From positions 186,001 through 250,000 of the forward strand of contig CBFFRQ010000064.1 of NCBI GenBank assembly GCA_965644315.1: DNA of 64,000 nt, written 5' to 3'. Each line of letters begins with the position of its first letter. Positions within the stretch are counted from its first letter, which is position 1. The notes below the pieces were generated by a model. The model saw only the letters and a program-made list of their open reading frames with translations. It searched no databases and had not been told where the DNA came from. A program made the translations under genes and the position numbers. The DNA comes from Caecitellus pseudoparvulus (Eukaryota; Bigyra: Bicosoecida). This document shows positions 8,611 through 19,296 of this stretch, piece after piece.

Positions 8611-11130
8611 ATGGCTCTCGACCGCTTGCGGGAAGCCAGCCAGCGCACGAGCGATGTTTTCAAGATGTTCAGCATGGGAAAAGCAGCCCCCTCCCCCACT
8701 GCAGCGTCGAAAGGTTCGTCCCACGATGAAGCTTGAGTGCAAGGCGCTGCCACTGTGCAGTGTGCGTCGCGCTCTTGTGCAGGGGGCCCGACAGCGGCGC
8801 CATCTGCAGAGAGCAAACTCGTGGAGATCTGCGAAAAGTTTGAGCTGCACGGGGGTCCTTTCATCACTGACATCATCATGGCCCGAGCTGGAGACCGCAT
8901 GCTGGGGGGCCTGGAGGACCAAGCCACTTTACAAATGACGTGGTACCGCCAAGCTGGTGGGGGCGACTTTGATGAGCTACCTGGCGTGAAGGGCGGCTTT
9001 TACCAACCCAGCGCCGACGACATCGGCGCTCGGGTGCTGTGTCGTGCGACAGCTCTGGAAGACGAAGGTATGTCAGCATTCGGGGAGTGGGGTCCGCTGG
9101 CTGCCCCGCCAGACCTCACGCGCCGTGTGGAGGATGCCATTGAGAAGGGTGCCATCGCCCTGCCAGTGGAGCGAGAGGGCACCTTTAACTGCCAGCGCAC
9201 TCTGCAGTGCGGCCCTGCTGCCCTCCTGCTCAAGGACCGAGCGGCCACAGTGGACGCGGCAGAGGGGGGCGAGGACGAGGCTGTGCCGCCGACTGCGCCA
9301 GCACCAGGTGCTGCAGGCGAGTCGGAGGCACCTGACCTGGACCAAGCTCTGTTCTGCCCACTGGTGCCTGGTGTCCAGCTTCTACTGACGGCTGCCGACG
9401 TGCGGGGTGCCACGCTGGTCCTGCCGCAGGGGACTTGGGCTGCGGGGGGTGCCCAGCTGGGCATGGATGGCCCCACCCGCGTGCCCCTGAAGTTCCTGAA
9501 GCCGCAAGACCGAGATGCATGTGCTCTTGTCCTGCGCCAGTGGATTGAAGGGGTGGAAGACGCCCCTGCGCACGAAGGATCCACTGCTGAGGCATTTGGA
9601 GAAGCGGCTGAAGCAGCCAGCGCAGAGGAGCAGGAGCTCGATGAACAGATTGGCGACACCTGCGACGTGGATGGCACTGGTGGGAGTGGTGCGGACTCTG
9701 CCACGTCCAGCCAAGAGTCAGCGGCATTGCAGCAGGAGGTGCAAGCGCTCCGAAGCCGGCTTGCCGATGCGACACGGGCGCTGGACGCGGCACAGACCAA
9801 AGCAGCCGCAGCGAAGAAGCAAGCTCAAGAGGCGAAGCGAGAGCTCAAGTCCAGCACTGCCCAAGTGACGGCCCTTCAGGCATCGCTCTCGGAAGCCCGG
9901 ACGGCGGCTGATACCCTCCGACGTGCCAAGGAAAAGCTAGAGGTGGAGGTTGCCGGTGCCAGCAGCAGCGCCAAGCAAAGCGGCGCAGATGCTGCGGCCA
10001 AGGCGACCCTCATCAAGAGCTTGCGAGGGCGGCTGGAAGAGGCTGAGGCAGATACGGCACATGAGCGTGCAGCAGCGCAGGACGCGGCATCTCGTGCCGA
10101 CGCCTTGGCCAAGCGCGTGGCCGAGTTGGAGGCCAACTTGGAGGCTGCTGCTGCCAATGCCAGTGAACACGAGGAGGCCAGCCGTGAGGGCAGCCGGGCC
10201 CTGGAACAGGTGAAAGTGCAGCTTTCTGCGGCTGAGGCAGCACGGGATGAGGCGCAAGCTGCGGCTGTTGGTGCCAAGCATAAAGTGAAGGCGTTGGAGG
10301 GGGAGGTGGTGTCCCTGCGAGGAGCCCTGGCTGAAGCCCGGAGTAGCGCTGCTGAGGCCACGTCGGCAGCCAAGGAAGCAGTGCTGGCACAGGAGCGTGC
10401 CAAGAAGCAGGTGGAGACCCTTGAGCAGGAGCTTGACTCCGCGAAGGCAGAAGTGGAGCAAGCACAAGCACAGCTTGCCCAGCTGAGGCTGCAAGCTGAC
10501 CGGCTCGAAGCTGCTGAGGCGGAGCTGGCCACCGCCACGAGCGAGCTGGGGCACCTCAGGGATAGCTTGGACGACGTCACTGCAGAACGCAACTCGCTGA
10601 AGCGCAAGGTGACGAGCCTAAAGCGGGACTTGGCCAAGACTCGGGCTCCCCCGCCGGTGGCCGCCACGCCACCACCTGCCGCAGCAGCGGCGCAAGACAG
10701 CGTCTCCGACCTGAAGCAACAGCTTGCTGCGTTGCGTGCTGAGAACGGAGCGTTGAAGGCTGCCGCGGCCAAAGCTTCGCCACCCGCCCCGCAGACCTCC
10801 ACCTCTGGCTGGCTCTCTGGCACTGTGCCCCCCCGACAAGCGAGTGGCTCTGGCTCGTACGGCGGAGTGAAGGCGGCAGCAGGTGGTCGTGGCACTGTGC
10901 GCACGGCACCAGCCACGTCCTTGTCGCTGCACCCCGGCAGCCTGGCCAGCAGCAGCCCAGCGGGCAGCAATGGCGAGGTGGTGCGTGAGCTACGCCGCCT
11001 GGTGGCCGACCTGACTTCCGAGCTGCAAGACCGCGACGAGCTGATTGGGCACCACAAGGCCACCAAGGCTGCCTTGGCGTCCCGCATCACGGCCTTGGAA
11101 GCCCAGCTGGCAGGTGGCAGCGAGGAGTGA
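8611..11130 (+). CDS. long coiled-coil protein with N-terminal Ig-like (A9-type?) region, 816 aa
   Basis: Two exons: 8611-8713 and 8783-11130, with intron 8714-8782 (69 bp, donor GTTCGT, acceptor GTGCAG). Residues about 36-135 contain a tryptophan-centred beta-type module (QMTWYRQ, then YQPSADDIGARVLCRATA). This resembles the Ig-like A9 repeats of AIR9-type proteins, where W-x-R and a Y-x-P-x-x-D-D-[IV]-G segment recur. Residues about 345-655 are almost pure Ala/Glu/Lys/Leu heptads, a long coiled coil; a Pro/Ser/Gly-rich linker and a short terminal coiled coil (767-814) follow. No membrane segment or signal peptide. It is probably a cytoskeletal, basal-body or vesicle-tethering scaffold, an inference from architecture only. 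The A9 assignment is tentative. Confidence 0.7.
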
Positions 11131-11202
11131 CAGAAATGCATTGCGAGCATGCACGGCGGGGGCAGCCAAACTCAGGCCCGGGGGAGGGAGGCGAGAGGTC
11201 GC

Positions 11203-14200
11203 TCAGGTCAACAGCAAGCCAGGGTGGTCATGGCTGCAGGTGGGTGTGCCGTTGTTGTCACACTCAGTGATGTAGTAGTCTGTCGTGCTGCCAGGCGTCA
11301 GGCGCAGCTTGATGTCGTGGCGGTGCATGTTATTGGTGCTGGTGGCGGTGGTGACCTCCTCGCCGGCTGTGAGGGAGTTTAGGTCTGCCTGGTCCAGGTA
11401 GATGTAGTGCTTGTGCAGGCCGCCAGAGGTGCTGTCGCCCATTTGCAGGCGGCGCTCCTCCAGCACAGGGATGGCCACGTCTCCGTTAATGCCTGCCGCA
11501 TCGCCAGTGCTGACGATGGCTTGCAGGGCCTTCACCTCCTGCCACACGACGTTCGTGGACACGTGCACGGGGGGAATGGGCCAGCGCTGGCGCACAGCTG
11601 GAGCTGCGTAGGGGATGTGCTGGGACACACCCGCGATAAGAGGGAAGTTGATCCAGTGCCCAGATGCCACGCACCGGCGGATGGTGGTGGGGTCATCGGG
11701 GTGCACGACGCCCACGGCGCCGACAGAGGTGTCTGCGGCGTCCCCCTCTTCGAAACCCGCGAAGAACTCCTCCGGGGTGCGATAGAAGATCGTGCGGGAA
11801 GAGCCCAGGTACGCGCGGGAAGCTGTTGTTAGGTGCCCATTCCTGCCACCTTGCTTTGGTGAGTTGGAGTTGCTCGCGTCGTAGGGGAAGTTGTACGGGT
11901 TCCACTTCGTGAGAGGCGTCGTGTAGATGATCTCCAGGGGGATGGCAAACGTGGCCCTCGCTGGGCCCGTCTCCAGCTCCAGCGACGCAACCTGACGGTG
12001 GGAGGTCTGGGCCACCCACATCGTAGCATCCTTGAAGCCGCGACGCCGAACAGAGCGCCCCATAGCGCCGGCCAGTGCAACTCGGTAGTAGCGGTTGTAG
12101 TGCGTCATGTCCAGCTCAGCCGCCACGGTGGGTGGGCTGAAAGGGTACGCAGACTCATTCACTCCGCCCTGATCGGGAATTCGCTCGTACAGGGGTGGCT
12201 CCACAACACGATGGGAGTTCAAGCCTGACACCTGCTCCATGAGCTTGTCCAAGTAATCCTCGCTCAGGCTGCCGTACCGGCGGTTGTTGATGCCCCACGT
12301 GCCGGTGCCCACGTACGGGTTCAGCTCAAAGCGTGCCGCACGGGAGCGGCCCAGTGTGTCAAGGTTGGCAGGCCGGTAGCTCTGCATCTGCGCGTGCAGG
12401 TCAGCTGCGATGCGGAAGCGCACCAGCTCCACATCATCGTTCAGGGGCTGGCAGGCGATGCGGTAGGTCCACCGAGCCACGATGGGCTCCAAGCCCTCCT
12501 TCATGTCCCACAGGCGAGTGGGCAGGAAGGGGATGTTCTCACGGGTGTTCTTGCGCCCCAGGTACGCCAGGAAGCGGTACTTGCGGTACAAGTCGTCCCA
12601 GCTGTCAGCCTCAATGGTGTGGCGGTCGGAAGAGAAGGGGTCCTCCAGGTCTTGATCGACCTCCCACCAGCCTTCCAGGTAGCACAGCACGGGCTTGAAG
12701 TAGTTCTTGTACGCCCGGATGCCTTCGTCTTGCCGAGTCCACGCGTTGAAGTAGGCTCGCATTTCCTCCACTTCGCACGTAACGTTGCCAGCGCAGCCCA
12801 GAACCTCAGGGGGCACGTCAGGGTACTCGATCTCCTTCAAGGACTTGTACCGTGTGTTCGCAGGGTCAGGCGTGCGCAGGCGGTAGTCGTTATGACGCGT
12901 CCAGAACTCCACACCGTTTAGTGCAGCAGAGATCTCACCCATGCCAACGGTATCTCGCAGGTTGGCATGGTCGTGGATGGACATGATCGAGCGGTAGCCA
13001 CTGACGTGAGTGCCTTCAAACCACGCTTCAGAACCGTGGTTGGAGGACCGAGCACCGTGGATACCGGAGTTGCCCACTTGGCGCAGGCGCTGCTCTCGCA
13101 TCTCAGCGGACACCACAGACACCATGCCAATGCGGCCCAGCATGAACTTCAGGCGGTTGACCTCTGCGCTAGCGTTGGCGATCAAGGGCGTGTCGGTGTT
13201 GATTGAGTCCAGGCGGCTTGTCAGCGTGGCCACGTCAGCTGAAACATCCGACTCCAGGTCGTCCAGGGAGTCCTCAGTCGCTGATAGGCGGCTGGAGTGC
13301 ACCCACAAGGTAGAGTTCGTGCGTGCCTCGGAGGTGGCAATGAGGTGTTCCGCGTCTGCGAGGGCCAGTTTGCCTGCAAGGGCTGCCTCAGCGGCATCCA
13401 GGTCAGCCTGTGTGGCGGTCTGTGCGCTCTCGGCAGCGGCCAGACGGGCCTCAGCGGCATCCAGGTCAGCCTGTGTCGCGGTCTGTGCGCTCTCGGCAGC
13501 GGCCAGACGGGCCTCAGCGGCATCCAGGTCAGCCTGTGTCGCGGTCTGGGCGCTCTCAGCAGCGGCCAGACGGGCCTCAGCGGCATCCAGATCGGCTTGG
13601 GCACGAGCAAGTTCAGCAGACGTCGCTGACAACTGCTGAGAGGTAGTGTTCAGCTCTGCACGTGTGCTGGCCAGACTGGCTTGGTGCGCTGCCAAGTCGG
13701 CCTCGGCAGCGTCCAGGTCAGCCTGCAGACTGGCCACAGTTCCACGCAATTCTGCAATAGGGGCGTCCACTTGAGCTGCGATGAGCGCCTGAACTTGGGC
13801 GTTGGTCACGTAGTTCTCGTTGCCGCTGCCCTCCACACGAGTGCCGGGTCCTTGAGGCAGACCGTCCCCGCCTGACGCAGGGCCATTCCCGCCACCCAAA
13901 TCCACGCGAACGACAGAACCCCCTGCAGAGTTTGCAGACCCGGAGCTGCCACCGCTGCCAGAAGACCCAGATGCGCCTGCGTCCCCTGAGCCTGCTGACA
14001 CGTACGCCACCACTGCAACGACGGCACACAGCGCAAGCACTCCGGCCCCCGCCGCCACGCGACGCCACGTCACAACACCAGTGCTGGTGCTGCGGGTGGC
14101 TGCCGCAATGCGTGCAGATCGACCATGGGCAGAGGGCGTGGGGGGAGCTGGAACTGCTCCAGGTGCCGAGCCAGCCAGGGGATTCAAGGTGGCGTGGCCG

Positions 14201-14355
14201 GAAGCCAACTCATCAGCCATGCTCTGCGCAGCGCCACCACGCAGTGGGTTCTCCGTCGGGGATAGCACCGATGGGGCACGCATGCGATCAGCGCCGCTGG
14301 CATCGCTTGGCATCTTCCATGCCGGCTCAGCGGCGTCGCCAAGGCGAGTTGCCAT
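11203..14355 (-). CDS. single-pass membrane protein with coiled-coil stalk and unclassified large C-terminal domain, 1,050 aa
   Basis: The frame is open further upstream, but the first ATG is at 14353-14355 (MATRLGDAAEPAWK). Residues 1-98 are Ser/Pro/Ala-rich with Arg just before a membrane helix at about 100-120 (GVLALCAVVAVVAYVSAG), predicting a type II protein with a short cytosolic tail. A Gly/Ser linker (121-150) follows, then a coiled-coil stalk (about 175-400) containing three tandem 21-residue units. The remaining 600 residues form a folded-looking, Trp/Tyr/His-rich domain I cannot assign (FNAWTRQDEG, LCYLEGWWEVD, HYNRYYRVALAG). The C-terminus has paired His motifs (HKHYIYL, HRHDIKL, CSHDH) like metal-binding loops in bacterial secreted proteins. 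Likely a cell-surface or endomembrane lumenal protein. No intron visible; an upstream exon is possible. Its stop is 72 bp from the convergent gene. Confidence 0.8.
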   Translation of the reverse strand: MATRLGDAAEPAWKMPSDASGADRMRAPSVLSPTENPLRGGAAQSMADELASGHATLNPLAGSAPGAVPAPPTPSAHGRSARIAAATRSTSTGVVTWRRVAAGAGVLALCAVVAVVAYVSAGSGDAGASGSSGSGGSSGSANSAGGSVVRVDLGGGNGPASGGDGLPQGPGTRVEGSGNENYVTNAQVQALIAAQVDAPIAELRGTVASLQADLDAAEADLAAHQASLASTRAELNTTSQQLSATSAELARAQADLDAAEARLAAAESAQTATQADLDAAEARLAAAESAQTATQADLDAAEARLAAAESAQTATQADLDAAEAALAGKLALADAEHLIATSEARTNSTLWVHSSRLSATEDSLDDLESDVSADVATLTSRLDSINTDTPLIANASAEVNRLKFMLGRIGMVSVVSAEMREQRLRQVGNSGIHGARSSNHGSEAWFEGTHVSGYRSIMSIHDHANLRDTVGMGEISAALNGVEFWTRHNDYRLRTPDPANTRYKSLKEIEYPDVPPEVLGCAGNVTCEVEEMRAYFNAWTRQDEGIRAYKNYFKPVLCYLEGWWEVDQDLEDPFSSDRHTIEADSWDDLYRKYRFLAYLGRKNTRENIPFLPTRLWDMKEGLEPIVARWTYRIACQPLNDDVELVRFRIAADLHAQMQSYRPANLDTLGRSRAARFELNPYVGTGTWGINNRRYGSLSEDYLDKLMEQVSGLNSHRVVEPPLYERIPDQGGVNESAYPFSPPTVAAELDMTHYNRYYRVALAGAMGRSVRRRGFKDATMWVAQTSHRQVASLELETGPARATFAIPLEIIYTTPLTKWNPYNFPYDASNSNSPKQGGRNGHLTTASRAYLGSSRTIFYRTPEEFFAGFEEGDAADTSVGAVGVVHPDDPTTIRRCVASGHWINFPLIAGVSQHIPYAAPAVRQRWPIPPVHVSTNVVWQEVKALQAIVSTGDAAGINGDVAIPVLEERRLQMGDSTSGGLHKHYIYLDQADLNSLTAGEEVTTATSTNNMHRHDIKLRLTPGSTTDYYITECDNNGTPTCSHDHPGLLLT
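13385..13600 (-). repeat. in-frame 63-bp tandem repeat (21-aa coiled-coil unit)
   Basis: Three complete units at 13385-13447, 13448-13510 and 13511-13573, plus a partial fourth to about 13600, almost identical at the DNA level. Each encodes 21 residues, about three heptads (LAAAESAQTATQADLDAAEA plus Arg). The repeats lie inside the coiled-coil stalk of the membrane protein at 11203-14355 and probably lengthen it without breaking register. The near-identity points to recent expansion by slippage or unequal exchange. Confidence 0.9.
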
Positions 14356-14971
14356 TCTCTCCGGGTGGTGGTGGCGAAACACCAACTGCTCAGGATACAA
14401 CGGCCTCCCAAGCGAACGCAGGGGCTGTAGCACGATGCTTGCTGGAACTCAAAGGTTGCACGAGTCGGTGAAGATGTCACCGGCGAGTGTTTTGCCCCGT
14501 CGCCCGAAATGCTGCCTACAGAGTGGCCAGACACCGGAGCAGCCCGCACCAACCCGTGATGGAGACCAGGGAGCTCCTCGCACGGGCCGACCGCGTGAAG
14601 AGCACAGCCAGGGACTGCGCTGGTCAGCATACGCACTGTCAACGAAACCTTCTTGCCAGCACTCCACTTCCCTGGCCGGCGTGCCCTCGGCTCCGGTGGT
14701 GTAGGCAGGGAAAGAGCATGGCTCCAGCGCGAGAAACGCCCTTAGTCATCCAGCAAGCGAGGGGTGTGGAGGGGGGTGTGCAGGTCACGGTGTTTGCCTT
14801 CTCTGCCACAGCGCCCACGCCGGAACAACAACAAGACCCCCAGTCTGCACCAACCACAAAGCTGCCTGGAACGGCAACCCTGTGCATCTGCATCGTGTGT
14901 CAGTGCCCTTGGCGCCCCTGCGACGTGGGCAGATATCCAAGCGTCGGTCGGAGGCGGGCTCGCAGCTCAGC
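14356..14971. other. divergent intergenic region
   Basis: 616 bp between the stalked membrane protein (minus) and AK7 (plus). The membrane-protein frame stays open for about 26 codons upstream of its first ATG, so an additional 5' exon could lie here. No RNA gene or other coding exon was recognised. Confidence 0.4.
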
Positions 14972-17471
14972 ATGGAAGAGCAGCAGCACATTTACGTGTC
15001 TGGAGCCGCCAACTACGTCGGGAAAGCTGTGGTTGCAGCCTTCCTGGGCGAGGCGGCGCCTGGTGAGGTGCACATCACGGGGAGTGTGCACAGTGGGCAG
15101 GATGTGCCAGCTGCCCTCGTCGAGTCGGCAAAGGTGCGGCGTCGTGCACTAGGCAGTGGCGGCCACGGAGCACCACGCCACTGCTCTCCTGCAGATCGGC
15201 ACCGAAGGGACCATCGACCTCGCCATCGCGGCCAGCACCATCGTAGTGGACTTGCATGGCGAACCGGAGGAGGCAGCTGCGGTAATTGCAGGTACGCTCC
15301 TCTGCCACAGTTGACGGCTGCCTGATAGTCCGGCGCTTCTCACAACGAAGGCGTCTCTTGCTTGCAGCACTCCGAGAGTGTACTGGAGGGGAGCGCACTT
15401 TGATTGCTGTGTCGTCCATCTTGACCTGGGCGCAGACAACTCGGCCAAGGGTGCGTCGGCCTCGAGGCGCGATGACAGCTCGAAGCTCCGCAGCACTGAG
15501 CACCTTTCCTTTCCCCGCCCCCCGCAGTCTGGCGGAGACATCACAGAGAGCCGCTGGCGCAAACGCAGGCCTGATCCTGGCTTCCAGTCCATGAAAACGC
15601 TGGAAACGCACGCGCTCAGCTTGCAACGGGATGGCCTACGAGTGCACGTCGTCGCGGCTGGCGTGCTGTATGGTGACGGGGAGCAGGCGCTGGCGCCCGT
15701 CTTCAAGCAGGCATGGCTGACAGAGACAGACACCGTCACAGTGCCAGCGGCAGACGGTGTGGGGGGCAACCACCTGCCCATGATTCATGTCCGGGACTTG
15801 GCTGGCACTGTGGCTGCAGCGGCGCGAGAGGAGGGCTTGGACACGCCCTACCTCCTAGCTGTAGATGAAGGGCGCCAGACGCTGGCACAGGCCACCCTGG
15901 CCGTTGCGCGCACCATGTCCCTGGGCAGGGTGTACTTCCCTCCCCGCCCCGAGGCAGAGGCTCTCGTGCTCGCCTCGAAAGCCCTGGCCGAGCTGCAGGT
16001 GAACCTTCGCCTGGATGTCGCCGACGCCACACCCCTCTCGCTGCCCTTCGACTGGCACGCCAGAGAGGGCTTCCGTGCCAATGCCGCGTCGCTGGCTGCC
16101 GAGTACGCCGCTGCGCGTCGCCTGGAACCGGTGCGCATCGTGGTGACCGGCCCCCCTCTGAGCGGCAAGTCCACTCTCGCCGCCGCCCTGGCTGCCGAGT
16201 ACTGCGTGCCGGTCATCACACCACTGCAGGCAGTGCAGGCTCTGGCCAGTGACCCCCCCCAGCTGGCGGGCAGTGACAGCGCCCAGCCGCTGCCTGGCAC
16301 TGTTCAGGTGGCGGGGCAGGCGGCGGATGAAGCAGAGGAGGTGGGAGCTGGCAAAGAGGCCGATGCCGAGGATAGCAAGGAGGCGGAGGTGGAGGAGGAA
16401 GAGGAGGAAGAGGAGGAAGAGCCCTCTGCTTTTCAGCGGGCTGAGGAGGCGCTGCGGGAGGTTGTGCGTGCCGCCCTCACTTCGTCGGGGGCAGCCAGCG
16501 GCGGTGGCGGCACGTGGTCCGTCTCTCACGCGGCCGCGCTGGCACTCCCCCGGAAACTGCTGGCGCGGGCTGTGCGCCACGAGGCCATGCGACCCGAGGC
16601 CAGGAACCGCGGGTGGGTGCTGGACGGCTTCCCCACCAGCGTGGAGGAGGCCCGCATCTTATTTGGAGAGCTGGACGATGAGGCGGAGGACTTCGAAGAG
16701 CTGGCGGAGGAGGAGGGAGGTGGAGCCGGTGGCCGGGCCCGAGGCAAGAAAGGCCGCGTGCCCCTGGAAGACGAGGAGGATGATGAAGAGCAAGTGCCCA
16801 TTGAGTTGGACTCGCGCATGGCCCCTCGCGCAGTACTGGGCGTGGCTGTGGACGACACCACGTTGGAAGCCCGGTGCGCCGCTGTGCCTGTGGACACCAT
16901 CATCCCGGGGTACAACGATGCAGATGGCTTGGCGACCCGGACAGAGGAGTTCCATGCCCACAACAAGGATGATGGTGCCCGCTCCCTCGTCGTGTTCTTC
17001 GAGAACAGCGCGGCGCTGGAGATCGTGCCCGTGTCAGGCCAGGCACAGACAGCAGCGCTGGCCCTCGCTCCTGCCCTCCCCGTCATCGACGGGACAAGCC
17101 GCCCATACAACTTCCATCCGACGCCCGCAGAGCTGGCCACCAAGGCCCTCGCCGCGGAGGAGGAGGAGGTGCGCGCTGCCGCCCGAGCTGCTGCAGCTGC
17201 TCAAACCCTGGAAAGCGACGAACAGCGCGAACTGCAAGCAAGAGATGCTGAGCGAGCCAAGCGCCTCGCAGCTGTGGCAGCACATGAGCGGGACCTTCTA
17301 GAGTTGCGCACAGTGCCGCTTCGCTCATACCTTGTGTCCACAGTCGTGCCGACGCTGACTGAAGGCCTGGCGGAGGTGTGCAAAGTGGCCCCCGCAGACC
17401 CCATCGCCCACCTGGCAGAGTACTTGTACCGTGCCAGTCAAAGCGAGGGGGAAGCTGCCACAGCCATGTGA
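14972..17471 (+). CDS. AK7: adenylate kinase 7 (ciliary)
   Basis: Four exons: 14972-15133, 15195-15291, 15368-15450 and 15528-17471 (introns 61, 76 and 77 bp), joining in phase to 761 aa; animal AK7 is about 723. The N-terminal half is the epimerase-like domain typical of AK7 (IYVSGAANYVGKAVVAAFLG; LIAVSSILTWAQT; VHVVAAGVLYGDGEQ; MIHVRDLAGTV). A kinase domain follows with P-loop GPPLSGKST near residues 322-330, a Glu-rich insertion (nt 16380-16425) that animal AK7 also has, and the lid/core helix segment NRGWVLDGFPTSVEEARILF. The C-terminus (714-750) is a Dpy-30-type dimerisation motif (LRSYLVSTVVPTLTEGLAEV). AK7 interconverts adenine nucleotides in motile cilia, so it implies a flagellated life stage. 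The stop is 41 bp from the convergent AIMP1-like stop. Confidence 0.92.
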
Positions 17472-17512
17472 GGCTCCTGCCTGCAGTGTATTTTCTCATA
17501 ATGCAGAGACAC

Positions 17513-18920
17513 CTACCCCACTGTGCCCTCACGCAGTGTGGGGGCCGTGATGGGCCCGCCGCTGGTCATGAAGGGCACTCCCTTCCAGCACGCCACACCA
17601 TCGGCGTTGAGGGCCAGATCCGGCAGCACCTTGTCCAGGATCTTCTTCTTCGCCATGCGGTTGGGGGGCTCAATGGCAGCGGGGTGTCCCTCGAAGGTCA
17701 CCACCTCCCCGTTGGGGACTCCCTCGGGTGGCGTGAGCAGCTCCACGGACGTCTTGCCGGGGGCGGAGGCGCAGATGACCATGCCGTTGGATGGGAAGTT
17801 GGCCAGAGGGCGAGGCTTGAGGTTGGTGAATACCAGCACACGGGCACCCTGCAGCTTCTCCAGGGGCATGAAGTTCCGCAAGCCTGACGCGATCTGGCGA
17901 GGCGCGTCCTCCCCGACGTCAATCTCCTCGCAGTACAACGTGTCCGCCTCGGGGTGAACCCAGGCTTTGGTAATGGTGCCCACCTTGAACTCGCACTTGG
18001 CAATGTGCTCCACCTCTGCAGCACCGCTGTCCTTCTTCGCGCCGCCGCCACCCTTCTTCTTCTCCTTCTTTGACTTCTTCTCCTTCTTGCCGCTCGCCTG
18101 CTTGCCCCCGTCCCCTCCCGCAGGAACAGCGGGGGGTGCACCGCCCGAAGCTGCTGCTGCTGCAGCAGCGGCTGGCACGCCCTGGCCCTCTGTTGCTCCA
18201 GGAGCCGCTGCGCCGGCATCCCCGCCAGTCGCCTGCGCTTTGGCAACGCTGTACCGGAAAGTGCGTGCTGGGCCCGCCACGAACGGGAGGGCCGTGTCCA
18301 CACCAGCGGCTGCCAGCTCAGCTTGCACCTGGGCAAACCAGCGGGAAAAGTGCGGCTTCGCGCCCTGCTGAGAAGGCGACATGCCGACAAACGCGCCGTG
18401 CAGCGCAGCGAAAGACACAACATCGGCGATGCTCAGGGCCGGGCCTGCCAAGTAGCTCTGGCTAGCCAGGCACTGGTCCACATCTGTCACAGCGCTGGGC
18501 TGAGTCGCAGCATCGGAGAGAGCAAACTGCAGCCACTGGCTTGTCTGTGGCAAGTGGCAAAACCGAAGAGGTTTGGAGCGTGAGCAAGCTCTCGCCACAG
18601 CTGCAAGCGAACGCACCTGAGCAGCGTTAAAGGCGGCTCCTGTCCCGGAAACACCCAGCTTCGCTGCATCAGCGAGTGCTTTCACAATCGTTGCGGGCTG
18701 CTTGAAAGCAACTCCCCCAGTTCGGAGCTCGGTAGTCTGCGCGGCACGTGCAAGTGGGCGGAAATTGAGCCACAGCACACCGAGTCGTGGAACTGCATGC
18801 ACTCACAGATCCAGAGCACACGTCGACTGCAATGGAAGTCACGGCTTTCACGTAGTTTGCAGCGATCACAAGAGCCTGGGTCCCTTTCTGGGCGGCCTTC
18901 AGTGTCAGGGAGACAGCCAT
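17513..18920 (-). CDS. Arc1p/AIMP1-type tRNA-binding cofactor (EMAP II domain)
   Basis: Modelled as three exons: 18807-18920, 18617-18736 and 17513-18544, product 421 aa. Intron 18737-18806 (70 bp, GTGAGT) is clear because the ATG (MAVSLTLKAAQKGTQALVIA) lies beyond it. Intron 18545-18616 is 72 bp with a GTGCGT donor; being a multiple of three it could be read through, but removing it restores a GST-C-like segment (AAQTSQWLQFALSDA). Residues about 79-165 resemble the GST C-terminal domain of synthetase-complex proteins (QSYLAGPALSIADVVSFAAL). Residues 226-246 are Lys-rich. Residues 253-421 are the tRNA-binding OB fold plus EMAP II extension (FKVGTITKAWVHPEADTLYC, ASGLRNFMPLEKLQGARVLV). It should deliver tRNA to aminoacyl-tRNA synthetases in the cytosol. 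A MetRS appendage role is possible, but no catalytic domain is attached. Confidence 0.87.
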
Positions 18921-19296
18921 GGCGCTGAGGTGAACACCTGCTTGTGGACGGAGTCTGGCGAGGTGGTGCAGATTGACGTGCACGAAGCCTTCTAGTCCAG
19001 GGAGTGTGCTAGAAAGTTGGAATTTGTGCAGCCCCTACACCCCGAGCCGTTGCGGGCCATGCTTGTAGCTCTCACAGCGAGGAGCTTGGAGCCAGTAGCG
19101 CTGCGGACAGGGCACACCTCCCCCTTTGGAGATCCGTGAATTCAGTGAGACCCTGCACAATTCTACCCAATCAAATTGCCCGAGCGACTGTCGCACTCGG
19201 CTCTCCGTCACCGCTGCAGCACTGCGCTGAGCAAACTCGCCAGCTTCCCCGGCGCACGCCTCACCACGCCAGAGCCCAACTCCCACTGCGTCAGCG
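18921..19296. other. divergent intergenic region
   Basis: 376 bp between the AIMP1/Arc1p-like start (minus) and ARL3 (plus). No conserved motif or RNA gene seen; presumed shared promoter region. Confidence 0.4.

Noticed and set aside
13385-13600. CRISPR-like array.
   Set aside because: Units are contiguous without spacers, in frame, and encode coiled-coil heptads in a eukaryotic gene.
16380-16430. The Glu-rich run in AK7 as a repeat-expansion artefact.
   Set aside because: Animal AK7 has an acidic Glu-rich insertion at the same place in the kinase domain, so it is a family feature.
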